Part shown: positions 5,329-5,473 of the stretch, piece after piece
How the letters are laid out: each line of letters starts with the position of its first letter
Numbering within the stretch: position 1 is the stretch's first letter
NCBI GenBank assembly: GCA_030145365.1
Contig: JAQYVS010000340.1
Span: 1-5,473, forward strand
Origin: Desulfofustis sp.
Lineage (GTDB): Bacteria > Desulfobacterota > Desulfobulbia > Desulfobulbales > Desulfocapsaceae
DNA: 5,473 nt
Direction of reading: 5' to 3'
Position numbers and translations under genes: made by a program
The notes under the pieces: generated by a model
Database searches by the model: none
Seen by the model: the letters and a program-made list of their open reading frames with translations, nothing else
Told to the model about the DNA's origin: nothing

Positions 5329-5473
5329 GAAGTGGCGATACTGTCCGGATAGGCAAACCGATTTTCCAGAACTAGTCTCATTTCCCGCATTTACTTTTAC
5401 GGGGACTACCCGCCTGATTAAAAAAGGAGATTATTCATCTTTGTCCATTTGTTCTATTTTACTTTGGCGTACA

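Larger units (their letters stand above)
5164..5473. other. 310-bp gene-poor stretch after the GntR gene
   Basis: No intact gene was recognised. The stretch contains a short open frame that may be a gene remnant (5196-5303), an 18-bp tandem duplication within it, a perfect interrupted palindrome (5312-5328) and an AAGGAG at 5424-5429 with no convincing start codon at normal spacing. On the minus strand a 13-codon open tail reaches the window edge and ends in TAA at 5431-5433; it is too short to call. Confidence 0.6.

Noticed and set aside
5386..5421. GC-rich hairpin CGGG-gacta-CCCG as terminator of the GntR gene
   Set aside because: The stem is only 4 bp and no T-run follows on either strand.
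5431..5473. C-terminal tail of a minus-strand gene entering from the right (13 codons ending VRQSKIEQMDKDE)
   Set aside because: The length is too short to distinguish from chance, and no clear terminator follows it.
5424..5473. A plus-strand gene starting at TTG 5441 after AAGGAG
   Set aside because: The spacing of 11 nt is long, the start codon is weak and only 11 codons are visible.

Overview
The window looks like a chromosomal segment from an anaerobic, moderate-GC Gram-negative bacterium, most probably a Desulfobacterota (sulfate-reducer-type) relative. This is inferred from gene style: a SlyD-like FKBP, a glutaredoxin-type protein, a cytoplasmic bis-MGD molybdoenzyme of the pyrogallol transhydroxylase clade and a GntR/FCD regulator. 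No rRNA or phylogenetic marker is present, so the taxonomic guess is weak.

Layout. (1) Bases 1-122 hold the 3' end of a glutaredoxin-like gene on the + strand. A complete SlyD-like FKBP prolyl isomerase gene follows at 188-619. (2) A near-symmetric bidirectional terminator at 636-676 separates these genes from a convergent minus-strand operon. (3) The operon is athL (large molybdopterin subunit, 4143-1525) followed by athS (four-motif ferredoxin subunit with a C-terminal Ig-like domain, 1528-701). The two are joined by a 4-bp ATGA overlap. (4) A 345-bp divergent intergenic region (4144-4488) carries a good sigma70-type promoter for athLS, a partly palindromic candidate operator just downstream of it, another inverted repeat, and a hairpin next to the athL Shine-Dalgarno. 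(5) A divergent GntR-family regulator (FCD subfamily) lies at 4489-5163. (6) The last 310 bp contain no convincing intact gene. They hold an 18-bp perfect tandem duplication inside a short open frame that may be a gene remnant, plus a perfect interrupted palindrome.

How it fits together. athL and athS encode a soluble heterodimer related to pyrogallol-phloroglucinol transhydroxylase and resorcinol hydroxylase. The large subunit binds Mo with a serine ligand (Asp-Ser-Trp motif) and lacks its own Fe-S motif; the small subunit carries the clusters. The divergent GntR protein is the obvious candidate local regulator, probably responding to an aromatic or carboxylate ligand. The main unusual point is that AthS keeps all sixteen ferredoxin cysteines (four predicted [4Fe-4S] clusters), whereas the characterised Pelobacter acidigallici enzyme has three. 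This raises the possibility that the enzyme is electron-exporting (hydroxylase) or electron-accepting (dehydroxylase) rather than a redox-neutral transhydroxylase. I did not find evidence for a wholly new multi-gene system.
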